Below are positions 43,552 through 54,626 of a DNA stretch of 64,000 bases, in pieces. The notes beneath the pieces were generated by a model. The model was given only the letters and a program-made list of their open reading frames with translations. It was not told where the DNA came from and made no database searches. Numbering within the stretch: the stretch's first letter is position 1; each line of letters opens with the position of its first letter. The stretch is from assembly GCA_930367215.1 (NCBI GenBank), contig OV884056.1, positions 90,469,285 to 90,533,284 on the forward strand. Direction: 5' to 3'. This DNA comes from Pollenia angustigena. Lineage: Eukaryota; Arthropoda; Insecta; Diptera; Polleniidae. The position numbers and the translations under genes were made by a program.

Positions 43552-46500
43552 GTAATAAAAAAAAGTGTGAACCGAAAAATCAACTACTCTTTTTTTTAAT
43601 TAAAGTTAAATTTATAAACAGTGGAGATCTAAAAATATGCTGTAAAATACTCATAAAGTAATTGCTATTTACGATTTGTTTAAACCGCATACTATGTTTA
43701 TTAATTAATTGCTGCAAGTGGATATATAAAAAAAAGTGTTTATTATTGAACTTTAACAACACTGGTCTACAAATTTGTAAAAAGATTGACTGCAAAAACA
43801 GAGTATGTTTTTTAACTAATCTGGATGCGCTGAATTCGAATCTGGCAGATAAAATTAGGCTTGTTCATTTTTTATCGCATGCTGGCAATACTGTAAAACA
43901 GTCAATACTGACACTACAATTTCACAATTATTAATTTGACAGAAGCCTTCATTCATAGTGCAATTATAATACAGTTGGGCAGCCATGTTGTTAAGTTTTT
44001 ACTTTTTAAACACTGGGTTATTTTTTTATCATAAACTTTAAGTTCGTTTTATTGCAAATTAAAAAAATTATTAATTTTAACAACATTTATTGAACAAATT
44101 TGATAACAAAATTAACAAAACTATTTAATCCACGGTTACGGTTACGTTCTTTACTTCTCGAAGACTCAAACAGCGCCGTCTTAAGTCATATTTGTAACTT
44201 ATCTGATACGCCTAGCGATCTCTTAAACCCTGCAGACAAAGTAACTAGTATTTAGCTAGAAATATAATGGTTGGTATAACTTTTGATTTTTGGTAGCACT
44301 TTTGATTTTTTTCATACACTGAATGAATTTTCTTCGCAATACCAATGAATTTTGACATTAATCCCATGAAAAATTGCATTAAAAAGGAACCTATGCAGCG
44401 CTTCGTTGGGTCAACGAAACCTGTTTCATTAAAATGAATTTAATGAAACATTACATTACATTAGAATCTAATGTAATGTAATCTATGATCTAATGATTAG
44501 ATCTATGAATATTATTCATTGGATGAATACTTTCAATAGAGTAAAATTTTTTATTTTTTTTCTTATTTTATTTTTTACTTTTTTCTGTCTCCGGCGGGAA
44601 TCGATCGCGCAACCTCGGTGCTGATAGACTAGCTCACTACCAGCTAGCCTACCAGGGCAGTGTTGTTTTTGGATAAAAATACTATGTTTTTTACTCAATT
44701 AAGAGCGTAAATATAAGATTAAATTGCCCATTACAACAATAACAACGCTGATTGAAAGTTTTTGTTTCATTACTAAAATGACATTTTTCATTGTCATAAT
44801 GAAAATTTTAATTTATGAAAGCATTATTGAAATATGTTGCTTTTAAAAAAACATTTTTGATTTCATAAATTTAATGGCATATTACATTAAATGTATGAAA
44901 TAATTAAATCTTACATTTTTTTAAGGAAACTATAATTTTGTATTAATTTATGAATAAAGTTATGTTTGTATATAGTTTTTTATGTTCCCAATTAAAATTT
45001 TTTGTTTAACTTGGACAAACTTAAGTTTTCATATATCCAATGAAAATTTTTAACGTAATTACGAAATCCAATGAAGCGATTTTAACGAAAATACTTCTTT
45101 ATAACTATGAAATTCCATTTAGACATAGAACATTTTCATTTACCCAAGAAAAGTTTTTTTATGAAAATGATTCATTAAATATATATGAAGCATTTTTCTT
45201 TCAGTGTATATCAAACTATCGTATTTAATGTTGAGTTGTCATAGGAGACCAACTTGTTAATTTTTATGTATTTTAATAATAGTTTTAAACTAGTTGCTTT
45301 ATTTACAATACAAGGACTAATAAAAGCATTATTAATTTGACAATTCCCTCAATATGTTTTTCGTACTAAATTATTGCTTTATAGTGTATGCACATATTTA
45401 TTTTAGAATAATTCTAAGCACTTAACGCTGGAACCAGAGAGACAGAATATTGTATTATTTATTTTCCTTGTACCCATGTTCAAATTTTGTTGAATTTGTT
45501 TACAGAATTATAAGAAACTAGGAGAATGTGCCGATATGATTTCCGTCATCAGTCTACATTGAAAAATTTGATGTATTTAACGTTATAATTTGAACATAAA
45601 GAAACTGGGAATTTATCTTCTCTTAATCTATTTTTTGAACATGAAAATAGTTTGTCAACTCAAAACCAATCAAATGTTGCTACAACGAGCAAGTATTAAA
45701 TCGTTTTTTTTTAACAATTTTTGTAGTGTTGTTGTTGTTTAAGAAGCAAGCGGTAAGGTCGGTTGAGTGCAGACTTTGTTGTACTCGGCAAGTGACTTGC
45801 GCAACTAATGTGTGGTTTATAGAACACTAGCGCGAAACTCGTCCGTTCAACTTACATTTAAAATAAAAAAATTTGGAGGGTTGAACGGGCGAGTTTTGCG
45901 CTCATGTTCTATAATCCACACAAAACTTGCCGAGTCTGAAAGGTGTCTTTATGACCTTAATACAATTAAACAATTAATTTAATTTGGTAATAGTTTTAGC
46001 AAAATACGTTCGATATATTGATATATCGACATTTTTGAATCAATAATTATCAATACTCTTTAAAAATATCGATTCGATATATATCGATATATTTTTTCAA
46101 TTTGCCCATCCCTTACATACTATCGAACTTGAGTGACAGTCCAACATTTTGTCAGTCAACAGCCAACCAAAAAATATTTTGCGGTTGATTGACGAAAATT
46201 AGCGGCCAAAGCAAACTGTCACTCATGATCGTTAGCGTGTATCTGACTTAACGAAAGCCTCAACACTGGCGAATTGCAGGTATTCCTTGAACCTAATTAT
46301 GCCCCGGAAGATTTAATATCAAAAAGAGAAATATTATTACTGTTATCCCTAAGCTCCCGTGCGGCACTCTGCCGCACAGCTACTACGTTGCCTTCAGTGA
46401 GAATATTTCGACGAGCATCTCTTGCAGGACGGTTGATCATTGAACAGCCGACTAAATTCCCAATCATGTTTTGTTTGCGATAGTGTGAAACTGCAGTGAC

Positions 46501-48565
46501 TGGTGTTCCTTATCGCGAGATGATAACGGACTTCTTATGGTCGGAAATTGAGGATGTGGACTTGGATGATATGTGGACCCAACAGGACGATACAGGACTT
46601 GCACGTGTTATCTCACGATTTGGCGATAATAATTGGCCGTCGCGATCATGTGATTAAACACCGTTGAACTTATTTCTTTGGGGATATTTAAAAGAAAAAG
46701 TGTAAGTCAATAAGCCAAGAACAATTCAACAGCTAAAGGATGAGATAATTCGGTACATTAACGATATTGAACCTCAAAACCCAGAGAAAAACCATGTTTA
46801 AATATGGTCACCTCCAACAAAACTATTTTTAAAGAAAATGTTAGTCATGTAATGATTCAATTAACAATACAATTGTCACCGACAACCATACTATGGTTCA
46901 ATTAGTCCTCCATCAAGAAGCCACAACCATATTATTGCTGCCTCCGAACATGTTATGGTCAAAAAAACCTAAAACATGTTTAACACTTATAATAGCATAG
47001 TTGGTTTTCAACCATAGCATGTTACTCCTGGAAAAGAGGAAAATACTATTGTTCATTTTAAAACAAATTATTGTTATATTTAACCATAACATGTTTAGAA
47101 GCAACCATAATATTGTTGTGCCTTCTTGTTTGAGGACTAATATGGTTGTAGGTGACAATAATATGGTTATATAAACCATAATATGTTTAAAATGTTCTTT
47201 AAAATTGTTTTGTTGGAGATGACCATATTTAAACATGTTTTTTCTCTACGTGAATTATGTCTCCCGAGTTATTAAACATATGGACCATCGGATAGAGGTC
47301 TGCCATCAAAGCCTTGGCGAGCATTTGGCCGATATTTTGTTTCACACATAATTGTCATAGTTCCTTTTATAATAATAAAAAAAATTAAGATAATATTAAC
47401 AATAAACATCATACGTTTTCGTTGGGCCACCCTTTATAATGAACTTGATCATTAGAACTGGCCCTTAAGTAGACAAAGCTCTAATATATTTCGTAGCGAA
47501 GTTTAAGCTCACACAAAACTAAAAATATTTCCTTATATCTACTAAACGCTAACGCAATGAAATTTTCCTTGATTTCCAGAATCTCTATCAACTTTAGCCG
47601 AAGTAAAAAAACGTCCAATCCCATAAACGACGATGTAGATTTACAAATTATATTGGACTTCTTGAAAAAACAAATCACATTTACTCAGTTTCAACCTGGC
47701 ATTGACAACGAGGTGATTACCAAGGATCTCGTACTGGCGGAATTCCTAAACGAATTTAAATTCTTTATCATGTTGGCTGAAACGAAATTTCACATAGCCC
47801 TTAATAACAAGCCGTTAGTGAACTTTAAATACAATCAGAATCTATTAAAGCTAGAAATTCAGGCAATAGAAATCGCAGGAAATTTGGAATATCTTAAACA
47901 ATTAGATCACCATAAATATTTCCCTTACGTCTGGCCGCCCATACAAATAACCGATGATTATTTAGATTTTAGCAATGATCAGCCCATGTCCTTTAAACCC
48001 GGCCATATATTGACAATAAAGGCCCGATTAGAAGGCAACAGCAAAGGTAGATTTATAATGCAATTTAGACATGCTCGTGATAATAAGAGACAGGAACTGC
48101 ATGTCAGTGTACGTTTTGATACCGGAAAGATTATCAGAAATTCAAAATGTCGCCAAGCGGATGATAAATTAGTGTAAGTTTTTGATATTCCAAATATAAT
48201 GTTTCCATTTGTTTTGTGTTAATGGTGTGTTGTATTTTTATAGATTTGATGATGAAGAGGTTGATGGTTTCACTTTTTTATCTTCTAGATTTGGCCAAGA
48301 GGAAATTGATGATGCTGCCGTATTTCCTTTCGAAGATTTCAACAAACCTTTTAAATTGGCTGTAGCATTTTGCGAAACAGAATTTCGTTTAGCTAAGGAC
48401 GGCAGATTTCTCTGTAAATATGCGTATCGAACGCCAAATATTTTAAGGTACGTAATGGGTCCAAAGATATTTGGTACCAATGGCGTAAGTGTCAGAGTTT
48501 GGAGCATCGAACATTTTTGCTTAGAGGATGTAGAATGCAAAGATTTTGAAACGTATTCATTGTGA
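43460..48565 (+). CDS. Galectin 3, tandem-repeat galectin (three exons)
   Basis: Coding parts are 43460..43551, 47580..48173 and 48289..48565, giving 320 aa. CRD 1 is the most divergent: LQIILDF replaces H-x-N-x-R and the usual Trp position is Ile (PGIDNE). The linker KYFPYVWPP is conserved. CRD 2 has ELHVSVRFD and IRNSK, with FGQEEI in place of WGxExR. The first join, AG|GTAATA to TTTCCAG|A, creates Arg and gives R-I-S-I-N-F, as in the family. Intron 1 is 4.0 kb and full of mobile DNA. For intron 2 the donor is GT|GTAAGT; the downstream acceptor TCTTCTAG at 48288 makes the protein match its paralogues, while an upstream acceptor at 48243 would add 15 in-frame residues. AATAAA lies at 48577 and 48595. 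No signal peptide. Sugar binding is doubtful for CRD 1. Confidence 0.88.
43755..43940 (+). repeat. Dispersed repeat F, copy 1
   Basis: ACACTGGTCTACAAATTTG, GGATGCGCTGAATTCGAATC and ATCGCATGCTGGCAATACTG occur here and, with small changes, at 50662-50852. Non-coding. Confidence 0.6.
44451..44482. repeat. Perfect 32-bp palindrome
   Basis: TTACATTACATTAGA is followed immediately by its inverse TCTAATGTAATGTAA. It could form a small cruciform. Confidence 0.7.
44588..44660 (-). repeat. tRNA-like SINE head
   Basis: On the minus strand TAGCTGGTAGTGAGC is A-box-like and GATCGATTCCC fits the B-box consensus GWTCRANNCC, about 45 nt apart, followed by GCCGGAG and an A-rich tail. The acceptor stem does not close, so this is not a functional tRNA gene. 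Its sequence differs from the array SINE, so it is a second tRNA-derived family. Confidence 0.55.
45212..45776. other. Intronic AT-rich DNA of galectin 3
   Basis: No element ends or coding signal recognised. Confidence 0.4.
45777..45947. mobile_element. Hairpin MITE, relative of 5669-5807, with nested hairpin
   Basis: ACTCGGCAAGTGACTTGCG and an end AACTTGCCGAGTCTGAAAGG match the family at 5669. Within it 45810-45924 is a second hairpin bounded by TGTGTGGTTTATAGAACA and its near-inverse. Confidence 0.55.
45948..46480. other. Intronic DNA with TATCGATA-like cluster
   Basis: A tract of ATATCGAT/ATCGATAT words lies at 46018-46095, with one perfect TATCGATA at 46082. Beyond it are AT-rich and mildly GC-rich sequences without a recognised frame. 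Confidence 0.4.
46481..47344 (+). pseudogene. Mariner-type transposase remnant in galectin 3 intron 1
   Basis: Plus-strand frames give GVPYREMITDFLWSEIEDVD, MWTQQDDTG (the QQDGAT-type catalytic segment, altered), WPSRSCD*TPLNLFLWGYLK (the second catalytic Asp region, with a stop), then after a MITE insertion HRIEVCHQSLGEHLADILFH. The N-terminal DNA-binding half is absent, a piece between QQDD and VISRFGD is deleted and at least two stops occur. The sequence TTGGGCCACCCTTTAT at 47423-47438 may be the right terminal repeat. A member of the same broad family lies at 57555-57985. Confidence 0.75.
46783..47247. mobile_element. Hairpin MITE inside the transposase remnant
   Basis: AGAGAAAAACCATGTTTAAA and its near-inverse bound 465 bp; the arms extend through TATGGTCACCTCCAACAAAA. 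Internally ACCATA/TATGGT words recur many times. It splits the transposase between NDIEPQ and VKHM-like sequence, so it is younger than the transposon. Confidence 0.7.
47580..48173 (+). CDS. Galectin 3 exon 2
   Basis: 594 nt. The acceptor is TTGATTTCCAG; the ATG at 47557 seen in the open frame is intronic. The exon ends within LVFG of the spliced protein. Confidence 0.87.
48289..48565 (+). CDS. Galectin 3 exon 3
   Basis: It encodes FGQEEIDDAAVFPF through KYAYRTPNILRYVMG to TGA after FETYSL. The open frame extends upstream to 48209, but that part is intron or an optional 45-nt exon extension. Confidence 0.85.
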
Positions 48566-48600
48566 AAAAAATTTGTAATAAATTAATTAGATTTAATAAA

Positions 48601-48957
48601 CATTTCAAACAAAATCTTCAAATTTTTTAATAATTTCAGAAAAAGGATTAATATAAAAGGTTTTTTTGGGAATACAAAATTTATTATTAATAAGATTCCT
48701 CCATGGCGTGATAAATTCCCAATTTTTATTTTTGATAAATACAATGAAATATATTGTTAAGGGAAAGCTAGTTTCTATATAATTGTGATAATAGTTAACA
48801 ATTCTCATTAATCATTAGACTAAAAAATTCTTTCGAAGTTTCTTTCCATGATAACATAGTACTGTTTATCTATTTGTCTAACGCACAATAGGACCTACAG
48901 AGAACAAAATTTTACTGTGACATATTTTAATCTATTTTAGTACGTAGTTATACTTTG
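48601..48957. other. Region downstream of galectin 3
   Basis: No gene. Two AATAAA signals (48577, 48595) precede it, so transcription of galectin 3 probably ends near its left edge. Confidence 0.5.
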
Positions 48958-49573
48958 GTACTTACTAGGGTATTCATTCGGTTAATAGGTTAACCGATTT
49001 ATTACTACCCGATTAACTGATCGATTATTTTAAAATGGTCTTTTTTCGATTAACGATTAAACCGGTTGATTTCAATCGATTAACCGTAGTTACATAACTT
49101 TTAATTTTTTGTAGTATTATTACATATTTTTTGAGGTTTTAATTTTTTTAATATTTTTTCATACAATATATTTCCTTCTAGCAATACATTCTTAAAATAC
49201 AGTACAAAAACAGAAGAAACTCTTGATAGTAACACAAACAATCTTTTAACAGAATTAACCGAAACAATTCAAATGAATGATTTTATATGTTTAGAGAAAT
49301 TTAGAAAAAGGAGAAGGGAACTTAGACATTCCGTACAATGGCTTAGTAATTTTATTATCTTTCATTAATCAAAAAGGAAATACATAATCCGTTTAATATT
49401 TTAAAAGATATTTGCATCTAAGTGATATTATCTTTTTTTAAAACACAAAAAACGGTTATTTTGGAATATCTCTCTAATGGCCAACATTCAGGATTGATAT
49501 TAAAACACATTTATTTTTAAAATCGTTTTAAATACAAAATTCTCTTCTTCACTAAAAACTTAAGTGAAACTTA

Positions 49574-49952
49574 AGGTGCTATCAGACGGGATGTATTTTA
49601 CATATGTACTGTAAAATTTTCCATCTGTAAAAGTTGTACACATCGTGTGATACATATGAAACTTTGTATGTGTAAAATACATGTGGAAATACATATGTAA
49701 ATTTTTCGATTAGAACACGCTCTATTTTCCTGTGGCAAACATAAACAAAACAGCTGGTTTGTTTTGAAACGTAAACAAAAGTCAGCTTTTGTTTACATTT
49801 ATAGGTTATGTCATAAGGAAAAACATAAGCAGGTGTGATAGCAAAAATTATGAATCGTATGTAAAATGGGAATTTTGACATACATACGGAATTACATATG
49901 GGAAAGAAAAGTGACAGTACATATGTAAAATACATCCCGTCTGATAGCACCT
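49574..49952. mobile_element. Hairpin MITE with TTA duplication
   Basis: AGGTGCTATCAGACGGGATG and its inverse bound 379 bp, with TTA on each side. ACATATGTA words recur inside. The 130-codon minus-strand frame over it is a by-product of the hairpin. A 3-bp target fits PIF/Harbinger. Confidence 0.75.
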
Positions 49953-50010
49953 TTAAGTCGCCGATGTGGTACACTTAATTTCAACTTAAGTTTCTATTGT
50001 AATATTTTAG

Positions 50011-50089
50011 CAAGGTGGCCTCAATATCACAACAATACAACAACAACAGGCAAAGCATTAACAGTCAGCTGTTTTGTCAGACCACCTTG
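50011..50089. mobile_element. 79-bp mini TIR element
   Basis: CAAGGTGGCC and GACCACCTTG are the ends of a very short element with CAACAA repeats inside. Confidence 0.45.
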
Positions 50090-50661
50090 CAAATAAATAT
50101 ACTTTTTATATATATTTTTTTTTTTTTTTTTTGTATTTAGTAGTGCTACCATACCTTTGTCTTAATTAAATAAGACTTTTCAAATAAAACTCAAAAAACC
50201 AATCTGTTTTAAATACGATTTAAGTTTGTTATGAAAATTAACTTAATATTGATTTAAATACTATCCTGAAAATTGGGCATAACTGTTCTACTTTTGAGCA
50301 TTCTGACTTCATATTCGAAATCAGCAATTTTACATAAAGATTAGGTATCAAATACATTTGGTCAAAAAAATGTCAAATAGTGTAATTTTTGCATTTTTTT
50401 TTTATTGAAATTACCTTGTTTATAACAATAACTTGATTATCGATTAAACCAAAACCTCGGTTAATTAACCGATTAAAGCAAGAGCCCGATCAAATAAATA
50501 ACCCTAGTACGTACCATGGGCTCCAATGGGCGTTGCAAAATGTGCAGATTTATCTGTTTTTTTTTCAGTTTTTAAGTGAAAAACAGTCTTGTTGATTTTT
50601 ACTTCAAAAAACAGTTAATAAATCACTGCAGGTTTTTAAATTTTATTCGAAGAATCATTTA

Positions 50662-50852
50662 ATTACACTGGTCTACAAATTTGGGAAAAAAAATGTATGC
50701 ATTAACGAAACATGTTTTTTAAGTAATCTGGGTGCGCTGAATTCCAATCTGGCAAAAAAAATTGGGCTATCGCGTCTTTTTTATTTTTAATCGCATGCTG
50801 GCAATTCTGTAAAGCAGTCAATACTGACACAGCAATTTTTCATTTGATAGAA
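50662..50852 (+). repeat. Dispersed repeat F, copy 2
   Basis: Matches 43755-43940 over about 190 bp in the same orientation, with indels. Confidence 0.6.
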
Positions 50853-50924
50853 ACCCACATTCATTCTAAATCTTCATAAAAGTAGCATTTAGGCATGTCA
50901 GGGAGATCGCGTGTTACTGATTCG

Positions 50925-51115
50925 AGCTATTTATACCCATACCACAATAGTGGAGAGGAGCATTTGTGCTGATGTGTGTAACACCTTAAAATATAGGTCC
51001 TGAACCCACCTTAAAGTATATTGATCGACTCAGAATCACTTTCTGAGTCTTGAAATACTGTGGAGTAGGGTATATTATAGCTGGGCTTGACCGACTGTAC
51101 TTTCTTACTTGATTT
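50925..51115. repeat. Dipteran dispersed repeat fragment
   Basis: TACCCATACCACAATAGTGG, CGACTCAGAATCAC and a TTTCTTACTTG end, matching 5290-5550 in order. Non-coding. Confidence 0.5.
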
Positions 51116-51763
51116 TCTTTGTGTGTGGTGAATATTTGGTTGGAAAAAAAGAATATGCAATATCAGAATCATAAAAATATGCATATTTACATTATTTTGG
51201 TTTTGCAATCAGAAACTTGGACAAACCTTGGGCACCGAAAATGTTTTGCATATTCTTCATTCGCACTTGGATTTTTTTTTTCCAAAAAAAAAAACTAGTT
51301 GCAGTGAGCGCGAACAAGGGCAGCGTGCTCACCAAGATGTAATGAAAATTGAAAGAAATTATCAATGATTTCGGAACAAAAGCATGCTGGGAGACTATTG
51401 TTGATCTCTAATACGAGAAACCAAAACAACAAAACACAAACGACGCTCAAATAACGCCATTCACTTTTGAAAGCTCATTAATTTTTAAATAAACTAACGA
51501 TTTTTTGCGTAATAGACGAACTATAAAAATTTGTATCTCGAAAACCAGACGTGATAGAGAAAAATCAACTACAGATTTGAATTCAGCCTACCAAATTGCC
51601 CTAGGAAATATATTTGCTGGCTCCAGTCCAAAACCTTGTTTGCTAGTGTTATTGTTTGAATATGTTAAAAAAAAACAATAACAACTTATCATAACAGGGT
51701 TGTTTTATCATCCTCAAAATATGTAAGACTTGTGTGATAGTGTAAAGTAGCCTTTAGTAATCT
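51116..51763. other. Intergenic DNA
   Basis: No gene or element ends seen. Confidence 0.4.
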
Positions 51764-51984
51764 ATTCAATGCAGTGTTGCAAAATTGAAATTTTGAAATG
51801 GTACTGAACTTCAACTAAAAGAGTATTTTTCCCACCAAATGGTACTTTAAAAAAAAAAAACAATAATTAATGAAAATAAAAGTAGCAAAAAATATTTTAT
51901 TAGAATTCATTTATCTAAGAATTTAATAGCAAACAGTATTTATATATGCCGTACACATGTAAATAATATTTCTGTTATACAAAA

Positions 51985-52136
51985 GCGTCAAGCGCCCCAT
52001 CCATTTATATGTATATGTATATGTTATTTGCCATATTATTTCTATATGTCCTCATATTATTCAATAAGTGGCACAATGGTTTTAATTAAAATATGACGCA
52101 ACTCTTATTAAAAAAAACATAACCTTTTAAGCAATA
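51985..52136. repeat. Dispersed repeat D, copy 2 left half
   Basis: Matches the first part of 4160-4460 (ATTCAATAAGTGGCACAATG, CAACTCTTATTAAAAAA). It continues at 54814 after the inserted element. Confidence 0.6.
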
Positions 52137-52252
52137 CAACATAGCAAGAATGATAGAAATAAAGATTACGCCTTGCGCATGTTTTACCGTTTGATGACGT
52201 AGTCGTTCCCTTGTAAAGATTACCAAGTCTCTTTTATATGTGAAAATCGCAA

Positions 52253-54285
52253 TTTTTTTTTTTTTTTTACTGTTAGGACCAGCACTCAGGGGATGACCCC
52301 TACTAATGCATTGCATTGTGTTGGAACTAGGAAAATAGGTTATGGGAAGGAGGATAGAGGGAGTAGTGTTTGTGAACATTCGATTTGAACTTAATCATGT
52401 TGTAAGTGAGAGGGAAGACTTCTGCAGGAAGGTTATTCCACATACGAACAGTCCGGGAAAAAAACGAATTCTCTCTGTAATGCGTTGTACGATTAACGTG
52501 CCAATCGACCACATAAGGATGGGCTCTTGAGGAAAAACGTGTATTACGAACAAATGTACGGGTTTCGGGAACCAGATCCCTGATTTCGTCGGAACACATC
52601 CCATTGTAGTAACGATAAAACAGGCAAATACAACCCACATTGCGACGGTGCTCAAGGGAGTCAATAGAATTGGTTACCCTACTGTCACCAATGAGAACCC
52701 TCGCCCTCTCCTGCACGCGGTCGAGAAGCTCCAAAATAGACTTTGAAGCACCGGCCCACACATGAGAGTAGTATTCCATACGCGGTCGGATATAGGTGGC
52801 ATAAATAGTAAGGAGATCAGATGGAGTGAAGTATATCCTACACCGTCTTCGAAAACCGAGGCACTTGAATGCTTCTTTCGACACCTTGAATATACACTCA
52901 AAATATTATGTAGTTAAATTCAAACGAAAATTCATTTGAAACAAATTAAAATTCATTTAAAAAACGGATCATTTACATTTCATTTAAAACAAATGATTTT
53001 TTCAGTAATTTCTAAGTTTTTTATTTATTGAACATCATATTCGTTAAAATTGAATAGTTTTTACTTTTAAAAAATATATTTTAACCGATAAAAATCAAAC
53101 AAATTAACAAAAAAAAATACGGAAAACATTATTTTTTGGTAGTTTGTTTTTTTAATAGCAAACATAAATGTTGAAAAATAAATTTATTCGTAAAATAACT
53201 ATATTTTTATTCAATTTTAACAGTACCGAAAACGAATTTAATAACCTACAATCAGTTACTGTAATAATTTTATGAGTGTATGTTCAGTCCATCGGACGTC
53301 ACATTGTATCCTCATGCCCAGAACATCAAGAGATTCTGATTCCTCAATAATTATACCACGCATATATATAGATGAGGCACTATGTCAAGGTCTCGGCCAA
53401 GCGTATCATTCATATTCTGCCTCATAGCAACGACATCGGATACGCTTGGTCTGCACTCGAATGAGTACGAATGGCAAAGGTTGCTGTCATCTGCAAAAGA
53501 GTAGATAGGGTTGGAAGTTTGACAAAGGAGGTCATTTAGAAAGATAAGAAATAGAGTAGGAGAAAGAACGGAGCCTTGCGGTACACCTGAATGAATCTTG
53601 AACTCGTTTGACGAAACCCCATCTATAACAACTCGTATAGTGCGATCTCTGAGAAAACTCGATATAAATCGAGAGAAATTATCACCGACACCAAACGCAG
53701 CAAGTTTTGACAAGAGTGCACCATGCCAGACTCTGTCAAACGCCTTGGAAATATCCAAAGCAATTACCTTACTTTCGCCAAAATGGTGAATGGAACGGCA
53801 CCATTTGTCCGATAACAGAGCTAGTAAGTCTCCAGTAGAGCGACCTCTACGAAAGCCATACTGGCGGTCGCTTAGTAGGTAGTTTGACTCTAAATATTTG
53901 ACAAGATGGTAATTTACCATACTCTCCATAACTTTGGAAAGTGCCGAACAAATTGCAATTGGGCGGTAATTGTCAGGGTTATTAGCGGTTCCCTTTTTAG
54001 GAATTGGCGTTACATTAGCAACTTTCCAGCAGACTGGAAATTCCGCGGCACGGTATAAAGTGCTGAGAAGATTTGCTAAGGGACGAGCTAGCGTCGAAGA
54101 GCACTGCTTCAAGACCAGTGCAGGTATACCATCCGGCCCAGGAGACTTGTTTACGTCGAGATCCGCAAGAACCCTTTTAACAGCTCGACCCCGAAAAAAT
54201 ATTCTAGGCATAGTTACGGATACTTTTTCGAGTTCGGGTAGTGGTTGACTGCTAGCTGGTAGGTAAGAATTATTAGCAAATAATT
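52253..54285 (-). pseudogene. CR1-like LINE ORF2 remnant with poly(A) tail
   Basis: On the minus strand, from 54285 down: DLDVNKSPGPDGIPALVLKQ, NYRPIAICSALSKVMESMV, GFRRGRSTGDLLALL, VIALDISKAFDRVWHGALL, GVPQGSVLSPTLFLIFLNDL and YSFADDSNLC, an ordered reverse transcriptase with an FADD box. Part between the palm and thumb is deleted near 53370. After a MITE insertion (52894-53279) the thumb and C-terminus continue: KVSKEAFKCLGFRRRC, YIRPRMEYYSHVWAGAS and NSFFSRTVRMWNNLPAEVF, ending with a stop at 52327. A 16-nt A tail (T run 52253-52268 on plus) marks the 3' end. The endonuclease half is missing. CR1 or a related Jockey-group clade; not further resolved. Confidence 0.8.
52894..53279. mobile_element. 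TIR element C copy 2, inside the LINE
   Basis: ACACTCAAAATATTATGTAG and inverse TGAGTGT; AT lies on both sides. Removing the element and one AT restores the reading frame through W-T-E-H-I-F-K-V-S-K, which proves a clean insertion into the LINE. Confidence 0.8.
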
Positions 54286-54437
54286 CTTAAAAAAAATTAA
54301 TGTACATATTACGTGATAATAGAAGAGAGCAGAAAAGAGAACAAACATAAAGTATGCAGTGGGCATATGCCAACAAATTAGCCGCAAAAAAAAAATTGGG
54401 AAAGTGTGCGAAAAACTAACGTTTTTCGTTTTTTTTT

Positions 54438-54626
54438 AACCAAATTGTATTCTAACATTTGGTAGATCGAAATTTGCTTTCCTGAATGATTATCCATTTT
54501 AATTGATTTTACGTGTTTTTTCCTTACTTCTGTTTTTTCCCCTTTCCTTTCTTTCCTTTCTTCATAAAAATAATTTAATGAAAAATTAAATTTCATGAAC
54601 TTAAGCCTTATTAAAAATATTAATAG
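54438..54626. repeat. SINE family fragment, rearranged
   Basis: 54438-54540 is antisense unit sequence (TTTGGTAGATCGAAATTTGC) and 54546-54626 is sense sequence (TTTCTTCATAAAAATAATTT, CTTAAGCC), with the rest of the unit missing. It is another head-to-head foldback, shorter than those in the arrays. Confidence 0.6.

Larger units (their letters stand above)
44313..45211. mobile_element. TIR element with ATACACTGAA ends
   Basis: ATACACTGAATGAATTTTC and a near-inverse ending TTTCAGTGTAT bound about 0.9 kb rich in AATGAAA/TTTCATT words. TA on both sides is possible. It contains a tRNA-like segment (44588-44660) and a perfect short palindrome (44451-44482). The frame at 45040-45228 is spurious. 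Confidence 0.5.
48966..50506. mobile_element. hAT element, sibling of 24790-28218
   Basis: TAGGGTATTCATTCGGTTAA and a right end ACCCTA are flanked by GTACTTAC (48958-48965) and GTACGTAC (50507-50514), an 8-bp duplication with one mismatch. The subterminal GATTAACGATTAAACC words match the other element. Broken frames only. Two MITEs are nested inside. Confidence 0.75.

Noticed and set aside
48209..48565. ATG at 48209 as the start of a separate gene
   Set aside because: It lies in intron 2 of galectin 3; the downstream sequence is the last galectin exon.
49582..49974. 130-codon minus-strand frame
   Set aside because: It overlies a hairpin MITE rich in ACATATGTA words; it has repetitive, protein-unlike composition.
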